The notes below the pieces were generated by a model. It was not told the origin of the DNA. It saw only the letters and a list, made by a program, of their open reading frames with translations, and made no database searches. This document shows, piece after piece, positions 24,487 to 31,870 of a DNA stretch of 32,195 nucleotides. Origin of the DNA: Gp6-AA40 sp035263125 (lineage in GTDB: Bacteria > Acidobacteriota > Vicinamibacteria > Vicinamibacterales > UBA2999); assembly GCA_035263125.1 (NCBI GenBank), contig DATFRP010000049.1, positions 1-32,195 of the forward strand, read 5' to 3'. Each line of letters begins with the position of its first letter. Within the stretch, counting starts at the first letter, position 1. A program made the translations under genes and the position numbers.

Positions 24487-24908
24487 ACCCCGAGTTCGTC
24501 AGTTCACTTCCTGCCGTCAACGCCGCACTGAACGGGATCTCGGCGGTGCTGCTGACCACCGGCTATGGATTCATTCGTCGTGGCCACGTCGCGCAGCACA
24601 AACGCTGCATGCTGGCCGCGCTCGCGTCGTCGACGCTCTTCCTGACAAGCTACGTCATCTACCATTTGCACACTGGATCGCGCCCTTTCGCCGGGCAGGG
24701 TCCGGTTCGTGTCATATACTTCGCAATCCTTTTCACTCATGTCGTGCTGGCGGCCGCCATCGTGCCGCTCGCACTGATCACGGCGACTCGAGGTCTGCGA
24801 TCACAGTTCGATCGACACGCGAGAATCGCGCGATGGACCCTGCCACTCTGGCTGTACGTGTCCGTTACCGGCGTCGTCATTTACCTGATGCTGTATCGGC
24901 TGTACTAG
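24483..24908 (+). CDS. DUF420 membrane protein (oxidase assembly, YozB/CtaM-like)
   Basis: 141 residues if started at the TTG at 24483, which overlaps the ctaB stop (TTGA); no ATG or GTG start fits better. Four membrane helices are seen, with the DUF420 pattern 'SSLPAVNAALNGISAVLLTTGYGFIRRG', 'HVAQHKRCMLAALASSTLFLTSYVIYHLH', 'RVIYFAILFTHVVLAAAIVPLALIT' and 'RHARIARWTLPLWLYVSVTGVVIYLMLY'. The conserved His residues (in HVAQHK, YHLH, FTH and the last RHA) lie near helix ends. Members, including Bacillus YozB and staphylococcal CtaM as I recall them, are needed for active aa3-type oxidase, perhaps in heme or copper handling. The place after ctaA-ctaB supports this role. Confidence 0.88.
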   Translation: MNPEFVSSLPAVNAALNGISAVLLTTGYGFIRRGHVAQHKRCMLAALASSTLFLTSYVIYHLHTGSRPFAGQGPVRVIYFAILFTHVVLAAAIVPLALITATRGLRSQFDRHARIARWTLPLWLYVSVTGVVIYLMLYRLY

Positions 24909-26260
24909 TGTCGCGGACGATCGCGCGCGCGACGGTCGCGCTGGCCGTGCTCGCCCCGTTCGTCGTTCCCGCCGTCACCCACGCGCTTTCCCCGCACGAC
25001 GGCGTCGTGTTCGCGCTCGATACGCTTCGAAGCCTTCCCGGATTGGCGCCGATGGCCATCCGTCCGAGAGTGCTCTCGGCCTACGGGGCGCTCGTCACGG
25101 CAGGCATGCTCAGCCTGCTGTATCTCTATCGCGGCCGATCGTTCATCGTGTACTGGATCGGCGCTTGGGTGTTCGCGACCGCCGCGCTCGCGCTGGTTTC
25201 ACAGACGTACGCCGATGCGACGCTGGATCGTGTGCTGACCGGTCTTGCGGTGCTGTTCACGGTGGGGGGATCGGTCCTCGTTCTCGTCGCCGCCGAAACC
25301 TATCCGCAGTACACCCTCCGATGGGGAGCACAGCGACTGAATGGCATCGTGGTCACAACGCTGTGGTTCCTCGTCGCGCCCTTTGTCGTGCCGATCGGGG
25401 CAGTGGTCATCAGCGGCTCGCTGTTGACGGCGGGGATCCTCGGGTGGTCGGCGCGTTTCTATCTCAGGCTCGCCCGGGATTCCCGATTTGCGGGAGCCCT
25501 GCTCATCGGCGCCGGGCTGGCGCTCGTCGCCGCGCTCACGTTGAGCAGCGCGGTTGCGTCGGTCGCAGTCGATCTCGCCAGCTGGCAGGATCGGCTTGGC
25601 ACGTTCACCGTCCTCAGCTTGCTTCTCGTCGCGCTCGGGATGCATCTGCTGATCTTCGAAGACATGACGCAGGAGCTCCGTCTCGCCAACCGCCAGCTTG
25701 CGGGCGCGAACGAAGAAATCCAGCGTCTCGCCATCACCGACCCGCTGACCGGATGTCACAACCGACGTTTCCTCGAAGAAATCGAGCGTCGGGAGCTCGA
25801 ACGCCATCGCCGGTATCTGGCTCCGCTCACCGTCGTGTTCCTCGACGTCAACCATTTCAAGCGCCTCAACGACACACTCGGCCACGATCGCGGAGATGCC
25901 GTGCTCTGGATGATCGGGGCGCTGCTGCGAGCTCAGGTCCGGCATTCGGACTACGCCATCCGGTGGGGCGGCGACGAGTTCGTGTTGCTGCTGAATTGCT
26001 CGGAAACGGAAGCGGTCGAGAAAGGCAGGCGCCTGAAGGAGGGCTTCGAACGCGACCGGGTCGCAGCCGGCTTGCCTCCGTACCTCGGCCTGAGCGCCGG
26101 GATCGCAGAAGTCGAGTTCAATGCCGCTACTCTACGCGACGCGATCCGTGAAGCCGATAGCCGGATGTATGGGGACAAGCCCGCGGTACCCGGGTCTAGA
26201 ACTGTGAAGTCCAGGGTTCAGGAGCTCAAAGGGGTCCGGAAGCGGAACCCGGAACGCTAA
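24908..26260 (+). CDS. membrane diguanylate cyclase (GGDEF domain)
   Basis: 450 residues from the GTG at 24908, which shares one base with the DUF420 stop (TAGTG). The N-terminal 260 residues hold about eight hydrophobic helices and no known sensor signature. A coiled linker, 'FEDMTQELRLANRQLAGANEEIQRLA', leads to the GGDEF domain (about 275-435): 'ITDPLTGCHNRRFLEEI', 'LTVVFLDVNHFKRLNDTLGHDRGDAVL' and the active site Gly354-Gly-Asp-Glu-Phe358. An RHSD inhibitory (I) site at 345-348 sits five residues before it. The enzyme should make c-di-GMP from two GTP with product inhibition. Its tight coupling to ctaA-ctaB-DUF420 is unusual. The C-terminal 20 residues are basic. Confidence 0.93.
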   Translation: MSRTIARATVALAVLAPFVVPAVTHALSPHDGVVFALDTLRSLPGLAPMAIRPRVLSAYGALVTAGMLSLLYLYRGRSFIVYWIGAWVFATAALALVSQTYADATLDRVLTGLAVLFTVGGSVLVLVAAETYPQYTLRWGAQRLNGIVVTTLWFLVAPFVVPIGAVVISGSLLTAGILGWSARFYLRLARDSRFAGALLIGAGLALVAALTLSSAVASVAVDLASWQDRLGTFTVLSLLLVALGMHLLIFEDMTQELRLANRQLAGANEEIQRLAITDPLTGCHNRRFLEEIERRELERHRRYLAPLTVVFLDVNHFKRLNDTLGHDRGDAVLWMIGALLRAQVRHSDYAIRWGGDEFVLLLNCSETEAVEKGRRLKEGFERDRVAAGLPPYLGLSAGIAEVEFNAATLRDAIREADSRMYGDKPAVPGSRTVKSRVQELKGVRKRNPER

Positions 26261-26287
26261 ACAGCAGCAAGGCAGCCGGTTCCTTGC

Positions 26288-26342
26288 TATAAAATCAAGC
26301 GTCCGCCGGACGCGGGGAAACCCCGGCTGGGAGGATCTTCGT
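26288..26342 (+). promoter_or_regulatory. possible -10 box and structured 5' leader before the CarboxypepD_reg-TPR gene
   Basis: TATAAA at 26288-26293 fits a -10 box; no good -35 is seen. The leader then holds a dyad GTCCG-C-CGGAC (26301-26311) and a small hairpin CGGGG-AAA-CCCCG (26313-26325), followed by GGGAGGA as a good ribosome site 7 bases before the ATG at 26343. It suggests a new transcription unit begins after the cyclase gene. No known riboswitch pattern is recognised. Confidence 0.35.
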
Positions 26343-26996
26343 ATGCGACCCCTCGCGATCACTGCCGCCGTTTTCGTGGCTTTCTGCCTGGCCGCGCCAG
26401 CCCTCGCGCAGTCTGCACGCGCGACGGGTACGGTGCGTGACACCGGGGGCAAACCGTTGAAGGGCGCCACCGTCCGCGCCATCAACAAAGATGCCTACCC
26501 GCCTGAAATCGCCTCATCCACTGACGACAAAGGGCGATGGGCCATGATCGGGCTGCGCACGGGAACGTGGACCTTCGTGGCCGAAGCTCCTGGCTTCACC
26601 GCGGCGCAAACCCCATGGCCGGTGCGGGTTGGTGGCACTCAGCCGATTCCGTTCGTGCTCGCCCGCGATCTCGGGCCGATTCCCAATGCGCTGACCAGGA
26701 CGGTCCAGCAGCAGATCACGACGGCCAACGGGTTGCGCGACAAAGGCCAGATCGATCAGGCGATCTCCGCCTATGAACAGGTGCGCGACCAGAATCCCAA
26801 ACTCACTGCCGTGAATCTGGTGGTCGCGAGCGCTTACCGACAGAAAGCCGCGCAGGAGACCAACCCTTCAACACGACGCACGCTGCTCGAGCGTGCGATC
26901 ACGTCATATACGACGTTCCTCTCGAGCGAGCCCGACAACGAAGAGGCCAAAACGGAGTTGGCCACGGTCAGGGCCGAAGCGTCGGCGCTCAAATAG
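26343..26996 (+). CDS. exported carboxypeptidase-regulatory-like domain protein with TPR-like helices
   Basis: 217 residues with a clear signal peptide (MRPLAITAAVFVAFCLAAPALAQ). Residues 26-110 are a CarboxypepD_reg-like beta sandwich: 'ATGTVRDTGGKPLKGATVRAI', 'STDDKGRWAMIGLRTGTWTF' and 'VAEAPGFTAAQTPW'. Residues 120-215 are helical with a TPR look: 'ITTANGLRDKGQIDQAISAYEQVRDQNPKL', 'VVASAYRQKAAQ' and 'TLLERAITSYTTFLSSEPDNEEAKTELA'. These pair a ligand- or surface-binding sandwich with protein-binding repeats in the periplasm. The stop is 3 bp before the sulfatase/TPR gene, so the two form an operon and probably a complex. The function is unknown. Confidence 0.82.
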   Translation: MRPLAITAAVFVAFCLAAPALAQSARATGTVRDTGGKPLKGATVRAINKDAYPPEIASSTDDKGRWAMIGLRTGTWTFVAEAPGFTAAQTPWPVRVGGTQPIPFVLARDLGPIPNALTRTVQQQITTANGLRDKGQIDQAISAYEQVRDQNPKLTAVNLVVASAYRQKAAQETNPSTRRTLLERAITSYTTFLSSEPDNEEAKTELATVRAEASALK

Positions 26997-26999
26997 CTC

Positions 27000-29141
27000 A
27001 TGACGACTCGTCCGCAGGCGAGAACGCGGCCCTGGCTCGCCTCGTTCATCATCGCGCTCTTCTTCGTGGCGGTTGCGGCCTCTGCGGCCGTCGGCTGGTG
27101 GTACGCACGCGAGTCGCCGGCGCATCAGGGGCCGATCGTGCTCATCTCGATCGACGGCATCCCGGCCACTGAGCTGCGCGCCTATGGGGCAGAACGAAGC
27201 GACACACCCGCGATCGACGAGCTCGCCGCGGAATCGGTGATCTTCGAGCGCGCCTACGCGCATTCGCCGCAAACGCTGCCGTCCCACGTGTCGATGCTGA
27301 CGGGCCAGCTCCCGATCGACCATGGCGTCCGGGACGAAGCAGGCTTCGTCTTGAACGAGCACGCCAAGACGCTCGCAGGTCTGCTGCGGAACCGGGGCTT
27401 CGCAACCGGCGGAGCGGTCTCGTCGTTTCTGCTGCGCCCGCAGTCCGGCGTCGCGCAGGGCTTTTCGTTCTTCGATGCCGACATTCCGGTACCGGCTGCT
27501 GGCGAATCGCCCGCGCTCGAGCGCCAGGGGTCGCTGACGATCGATGCGGCGGAGAAGTGGCTTCAGCTCCAGGGGAGCCAGCGGTTCTTCCTCTTCGTGC
27601 AGGTCGACCGCGTGGATGCCGACTCGGCCGTCGCGCGGATCGCTGCGGCCTTGAAGCAGCGCCGTCTGTACGCCGACGCGACGATCGTCGTGGCCGGCGA
27701 TCACGGTGAGACCGGTGCAGCGACGTCGCTCGATGACGGGGCTCTGCGCGTGCCGCTCATGATGAAGCAGCCCAGGAGCGAAGGCGCAGGGCGACGCGTC
27801 CTCGCTCCAGTGCAGCACATCGATCTCGTGCCGACGATTCTCGATTTGGTACGTGCGCCGATTCCAGGAGAGTTGCGGGGACGATCCCTCCGGGCGGTCC
27901 TCGACAAGGAGCGCGGCACCATTCCGGCTCGACCGATCTATTCGGAAACATTTGCCGCCTACTATCGATTCGGCGGACATCCGCTCTTTGCGCTCACCGG
28001 CGAGCATTACCGCTTCATCCGCGGAGCCGATGAAGATCTGGTGCCGCTTGCGCCATCGGGCGACGAGGCCGGCAGTGGAGAATCCACCGAGGCCGGCCGG
28101 CTGCGCACGGGGCTCGACGAGATGCTGGCGTCGACCACAATCGCCCTCCCCGCATCGCTCCCTCCCAGCGACGAGGAGCGCTACGCGCTGCTCGGCTATC
28201 TGAGTCCATTTCGCGTTGCGCCTGCGGGCGACATGGGGCTCGACGAGGCGGCGGAACGCGAGACCGTTGACGCGCATCGCGCTGCCGCGATGTTGATTGG
28301 GCAGAAGAAGTACTCGGCCGGAATCAGAGCGCTGCAGGCGATTACGCGCGCGCATCCATCGCTCGCGACGGTGCAGTACCAGCTCGGCGAACTGCTCGTT
28401 CGTATGGGGCGGTTCGACGAGGCGATTCGATCGTTTGGCACGGTGCGCGAACTGCGACCTGACGCAACCCCGGGCGCGTTGGCACTCGCCGACGCGCTCG
28501 TGAGGACCGGCAAGACGTCGGCGGCACGCGAGCAGGCCCAGATCGCCATCGCACTCGCCGAACACGAAGACGGGCATGCGCTGGCCGCGGCGCACGAAAT
28601 GGCTGCCCGCGTGGCTCTGGCCGACAAGGATCCAGACGCCGCCACACAGCACGCCGACGCCGCCCATGCTGCCGATCCGACCTCGCCGGTGCCACAATTC
28701 GTTCGCGGACGGCTGCTCTACGACAAGGGCAAATACGAGGACGCGGTCGCCACCTTCACTGAAGCGGCCGATGCCATCAGGGATCACGGCGCATCGCTCG
28801 CCGATCTCCATTTCTATCTTGGCGAATCGCTGGCGCACCTCGATCGATACAACGACGCGGAAGCGCAGTTCCGTGAGGAGCTGCGTGTCTACCCGCGCAA
28901 CGTCCAGGCGTACACGAGCCTGGCGATGCTGTACCGCGCGAGCAATCGCGACGCCGCCGTCGAGGATGTGCTGAACGAGCTCGTCGCCGCAACGCCCACG
29001 CCAGAGGGCTACGCGGTCGCGGCGCGGCTGTGGACGATCCTCGGCGAACGATCGCGAGCCGAAGCGCTCAGGTCCGACGCGCGGGCTCGCTTCCCCGGGG
29101 ATCCGACGCTGGCCCAGTTCGAGCTGGCGCCCCGGCGATAA
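27000..29141 (+). CDS. membrane-anchored sulfatase-like domain fused to TPR repeats
   Basis: 713 residues. A transmembrane anchor (13-34) is followed by an alkaline-phosphatase-superfamily sulfatase-like domain (44-320): 'PIVLISIDGI' (metal Asp-52), 'FERAYAHSPQTLPSHVSMLTG' with Thr-92 at the nucleophile place (Q-T-L-P-S-H instead of C-x-P-x-R) and 'IVVAGDHGETG' (metal Asp-234/His-235). The segment that normally carries the DPHxPY loop, and the long loop after DHGE, are cut short. The C-terminal half (from about 420) holds several TPRs such as 'ATVQYQLGELLVRMGRFDEAIRSFGTVREL'. Acidobacterial TPR-sulfatases exist as a family; activity is unproven. It overlaps the convergent UPF0104 gene by 74 bp. 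It could be a degenerate phosphohydrolase or phosphotransferase. Confidence 0.85.
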   Translation: MTTRPQARTRPWLASFIIALFFVAVAASAAVGWWYARESPAHQGPIVLISIDGIPATELRAYGAERSDTPAIDELAAESVIFERAYAHSPQTLPSHVSMLTGQLPIDHGVRDEAGFVLNEHAKTLAGLLRNRGFATGGAVSSFLLRPQSGVAQGFSFFDADIPVPAAGESPALERQGSLTIDAAEKWLQLQGSQRFFLFVQVDRVDADSAVARIAAALKQRRLYADATIVVAGDHGETGAATSLDDGALRVPLMMKQPRSEGAGRRVLAPVQHIDLVPTILDLVRAPIPGELRGRSLRAVLDKERGTIPARPIYSETFAAYYRFGGHPLFALTGEHYRFIRGADEDLVPLAPSGDEAGSGESTEAGRLRTGLDEMLASTTIALPASLPPSDEERYALLGYLSPFRVAPAGDMGLDEAAERETVDAHRAAAMLIGQKKYSAGIRALQAITRAHPSLATVQYQLGELLVRMGRFDEAIRSFGTVRELRPDATPGALALADALVRTGKTSAAREQAQIAIALAEHEDGHALAAAHEMAARVALADKDPDAATQHADAAHAADPTSPVPQFVRGRLLYDKGKYEDAVATFTEAADAIRDHGASLADLHFYLGESLAHLDRYNDAEAQFREELRVYPRNVQAYTSLAMLYRASNRDAAVEDVLNELVAATPTPEGYAVAARLWTILGERSRAEALRSDARARFPGDPTLAQFELAPRR

Positions 29142-30060
29142 GCAGCAGCCCCACCGCGCTCCACGCCAGATTTCTCAGCTTCCGCACCACTGCGAGGCTG
29201 ACGCCAGCCACAGGCTGCACCGCCATGACCGGTGCGAACGCACCGGTCAGCGCTTCGTCGATGCCCAAGCGGAACGGGACGAATTTGAACGCCGCAGTCA
29301 CCGCTCGATCGAGCGCTCCGAAAACGAGCGCCTGCGCGATCGTCGGTTGACCGCCCAGCAGCCATCCGAGCGTCAGGAAGATCTCGTAGACGGCCACTAT
29401 GTGGAACGCCATGTCGAGCAGGAATGCCTGCACGACTCGCACGGGTGAGGCCGTCCAGTGGGTCACGATCGACTGACGGATCCGCGACAGCGCTTCGCGC
29501 CAGCGCGGCCGCGGGCCAGCCTCCGTGGACCAGGTCCCGCGAAGCAGTCGGAGCGTCACTGCACCGCCGACGACGAGCACGATCAGCGCCACGATCGCCG
29601 CTTCCCTGCCTTCAATCGACAACGGCACCGTGGAGAGCACGACGACCAAACCGGCCATCATGACGACGGCGATCGACGCGGCGTACACGAGGTTGTCGAT
29701 CGCGAGCGAGGCAATCGACACGCTCGTCTCGAGACGATGACGAACGAGAATGGCTTTGGTGGGTTCGCTGGCGGCCATGCCCAGCGGCGTGATGTTGCCG
29801 ACGGCGTCGCCCGAGAGAAACGCGCTGAACGCGCGGCCCATGGACATCCGCGCGCCCGGTGGCATACAGAGCCGCCAGGCCGCGGCTCTGAGGAAGAATC
29901 GGACGCCTGCCAAGCCGAGGATCGGCAGCAGTCGCCATCCGATGCGTCGAATGCTGTCGACGATCTCGGCCGCGCCCGCCCGCTGCACCGCGTAGGCGAA
30001 CAGCGTGACGCCGCCGAGCGCCGCAACGACGGCTACCACGCGTTGCCGGGCGCGAGTCAT
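29068..30060 (-). CDS. UPF0104/YbhN-like lysylphosphatidylglycerol synthase transmembrane family protein
   Basis: 330 residues from the ATG at 30060. Seven or eight membrane helices are seen. Family features are 'RRIGWRLLPILGLAGVRFFLRAAAWRL', 'SMGRAFSAFLSGDAVGNITPLGMAASEPTKA', 'IDNLVYAASIAVVMMAG' and 'LVFGALDRAVTAAFKFVPFRLGIDEALTG'. These are membrane-embedded, flippase-like proteins related to the N-terminal half of MprF, often tied to lipid-linked sugar or lipid transport; the substrate here is unknown. It follows atpF by 42 bp in the place where F1 genes often come. The C-terminal 21 residues are polar and disordered and overlap the convergent TPR-sulfatase gene by 74 bp. Confidence 0.83.
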   Translation of the reverse strand: MTRARQRVVAVVAALGGVTLFAYAVQRAGAAEIVDSIRRIGWRLLPILGLAGVRFFLRAAAWRLCMPPGARMSMGRAFSAFLSGDAVGNITPLGMAASEPTKAILVRHRLETSVSIASLAIDNLVYAASIAVVMMAGLVVVLSTVPLSIEGREAAIVALIVLVVGGAVTLRLLRGTWSTEAGPRPRWREALSRIRQSIVTHWTASPVRVVQAFLLDMAFHIVAVYEIFLTLGWLLGGQPTIAQALVFGALDRAVTAAFKFVPFRLGIDEALTGAFAPVMAVQPVAGVSLAVVRKLRNLAWSAVGLLLIAGAPARTGPASDPRGSEPARRT

Positions 30061-30102
30061 ACGGGAACGGAGACGCGGCCTACCGGACTATCGGCCCTGC
30101 CA

Positions 30103-30609
30103 CTAACTTGGCTTGCGCGCCTCGATCTGCTTGAACGTTTCTTCGATCAGCCGCTCGTTGTCTTCCTTCGTGACGTTTCGTGCGAGCAGCTTCGACGCGA
30201 TCGCCACCGAGATATCGACCGCCTCGCTGCGAATCTGCTGCAGCGCACGCGCCGTCTCCATCTCGATCTGACGTTCGGCGTTTTTCATGATGCCGGCCGC
30301 CTCGGTCTGCGCCTTCTGCTTGAGCTCGTCGCGCAGCCGATTGGCGTCCGATCGCGTCTCCGACAGGATCTTGTCCGCCTGCACGCGGGCCTCGGTGAGG
30401 ATCTTCTGCGACTCGACGTGCAACCGCTCCAGCTCCTGCTTCGCCTGCCGCGCATCGTCGAGCGACTTGCGGATCAGGTCTTCGCGGGTCTGGAGTATCC
30501 CCTTGAGCGGCCGCCAGGCCAGCTTGTTGAACACGACCAGCAGAACGAGAAACGTGATGATGGTCCACACGTAGAGCCCGGGATCGGGTACAGCCAACGG
30601 ATTCAACAT
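30103..30609 (-). CDS. atpF: F0F1 ATP synthase subunit b
   Basis: 168 residues from the ATG at 30609. A short N-terminus and one membrane helix ('YVWTIITFLVLLVVFNKLAW') precede 'RPLKGILQTREDLIRKSLDDARQAKQELERL' and a long charged helix to the end, the usual peripheral-stalk dimer. Near residue 100 'AAGIMKNAERQIEMETARALQQIRSEAVDISVAIASKLL' matches the delta-binding part of standard b subunits. Only one b gene is present, with no b'. It lies 32 bp downstream of atpE. Confidence 0.96.
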   Translation of the reverse strand: MLNPLAVPDPGLYVWTIITFLVLLVVFNKLAWRPLKGILQTREDLIRKSLDDARQAKQELERLHVESQKILTEARVQADKILSETRSDANRLRDELKQKAQTEAAGIMKNAERQIEMETARALQQIRSEAVDISVAIASKLLARNVTKEDNERLIEETFKQIEARKPS

Positions 30610-30641
30610 GGTGCCTCCACCACTTTTCAGCGTCTCCTCGA

Positions 30642-30875
30642 CTACTTGAGGGCGATGAGCAGCGCGACGACTTCAGCGATGATGGCGACGCCTTCGAGCA
30701 GGAAGAGGGGCAGCATGACCGCACCGCTGATCTGTGCCGCCGCGCTCGGCTGACGGCCGACGGCTTCGGCGGCGCCGGCCGCAAGACGGCCGATCCCGAC
30801 GCCCGCGCCGATGGCGGCCAGACCGGCCCCAAGCGCAGCGCCGAGGTAAGCAAATGCAAGGATGTCGCCTGTCAT
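30642..30875 (-). CDS. atpE: F0F1 ATP synthase subunit c
   Basis: 77 residues, a two-helix hairpin: glycine-rich helix 1 'GAALGAGLAAIGAGVGIGRLAAG', polar loop Arg-41-Gln-Pro that contacts the rotor stalk, and helix 2 'MLPLFLLEGVAIIAEVVALLIAL' with the ion-carrying Glu-61. Helix 1 has Ile where Na+-type rings have Gln (GVGxG), and Gly rather than Ser follows Glu-61, so proton coupling is inferred. A second Glu (68) lies in helix 2. It sits 47 bp downstream of atpB. Confidence 0.97.
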   Translation of the reverse strand: MTGDILAFAYLGAALGAGLAAIGAGVGIGRLAAGAAEAVGRQPSAAAQISGAVMLPLFLLEGVAIIAEVVALLIALK

Positions 30876-30922
30876 TCTCTATTCTCCTTCGATCGCGCTG
30901 GTCGGTCCTGGCCCCAGTGCGC

Positions 30923-31864
30923 TCAGTGATGGGCGTGAATGGCCATGCCGATGAACACGGCCGTGAGCAGTGTGAACACAAACGCCTGCACGGGCACCAC
31001 GACGACCGCCTCCAGGACGCCGATGCCGACTGACAGCGGCACCGCCAGAAGCGCGACGCCGAAGCCGACGAGGGCGCTTCGCGTCGCGTCGGCCAACGTG
31101 AAGATCATGAAGAGGACGGCGAGCAGCGCAATGTGCCCGGCCGTCATGTTGGCGGCAAGTCGCATCGTGAGCGCGAATGGGCGCACGAACATGCCCATGA
31201 CTTCGATTGGGATCAGAATCAGCAGCAGCGGCTTGGGCAGCCCGTGCGGCGCCATGTTCTTCCAATGGCCGAAGAAGCCGTGCGCGCGGACGCCGGCGAC
31301 AATGATCGCGATGAAGCTGATCGTGGCCAGGGCGGCGGTGACGTTGAAGTTTCCGGTGGCGGTGACCCCGCCATGCGTCAGGCGCACCAGCAGTGAGTCT
31401 TCCGGCAGGTGCAGTACGGTGTGGTTCAGGAGCGCGAGCAGATCGAAGATCGGAATCAGACCGATCGCGTTGGCCGACACGATGAACAGGAAGAACAGCA
31501 GGATCAGCGGCGTGTAGGCGTCGACCCATTTGTGGCCGACCGCCGGCGCTACGATCTCGTCGCGCACGCGAACGGTGACGTACTCAATCAGGCCGATAAG
31601 CCTTCCGGAGGGGACCATCGTGCCCTGGCGCGCGTAGCGACGGACGGCCGCAGTCACGACGACCAGCAGCAGCGCCGCGACGATCCACAACATCAGCACA
31701 TGCTTGGTGACCGACATGTCGATGCCGAAGATCGTCGGCAAGTGGATCAGGGGGTGATCGACCGACGAATTCGCCACGTGGCCGATGATGGTCTCCCCGG
31801 GATTCAGCTTTTCCGGGGTCGCCGCCTCGGTAGCGGCATGCACGATTTCAGGCGCTTGAAGCAT
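30923..31864 (-). CDS. atpB: F0F1 ATP synthase subunit a
   Basis: 313 residues from the ATG at 31864. The N-terminus 'NPGETIIGHVANSSVDHPLIHLPTIFGIDMSVTKHVLMLW' is of the usual long type. Membrane helices follow, with 'FFLFIVSANAIGLIPIFD' and 'FVRPFALTMRLAANMTAGHI' holding the essential Arg-235 that meets the c-ring Glu. 'GIGVLEAVVVVPVQAFVFTLLTAVFIGMAI' is the last helix pair, with the conserved Gln. It forms the proton half-channels next to the c ring. It lies 6 bp after the stop of the probable subunit I gene. Confidence 0.97.
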   Translation of the reverse strand: MLQAPEIVHAATEAATPEKLNPGETIIGHVANSSVDHPLIHLPTIFGIDMSVTKHVLMLWIVAALLLVVVTAAVRRYARQGTMVPSGRLIGLIEYVTVRVRDEIVAPAVGHKWVDAYTPLILLFFLFIVSANAIGLIPIFDLLALLNHTVLHLPEDSLLVRLTHGGVTATGNFNVTAALATISFIAIIVAGVRAHGFFGHWKNMAPHGLPKPLLLILIPIEVMGMFVRPFALTMRLAANMTAGHIALLAVLFMIFTLADATRSALVGFGVALLAVPLSVGIGVLEAVVVVPVQAFVFTLLTAVFIGMAIHAHH

Positions 31865-31870
31865 CTCGGC

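Noticed and set aside
26294..26342. A c-di-GMP riboswitch in the leader after the cyclase gene
   Set aside because: The two small hairpins do not show the conserved GEMM-I or GEMM-II core sequences.
26904..28838. A 644-codon open frame on the minus strand
   Set aside because: It is antisense to the sulfatase-TPR gene, lacks recognisable domains and has the Arg-rich composition typical of GC-rich shadow frames.
30061..30102. A terminator between atpF and the UPF0104 gene
   Set aside because: Only a 4-bp GGCC/GGCC pair is seen, so read-through from the F0 operon is more likely.
29458..30753. A 431-codon open frame on the plus strand
   Set aside because: It is opposite the UPF0104, atpF and atpE genes, all securely identified.
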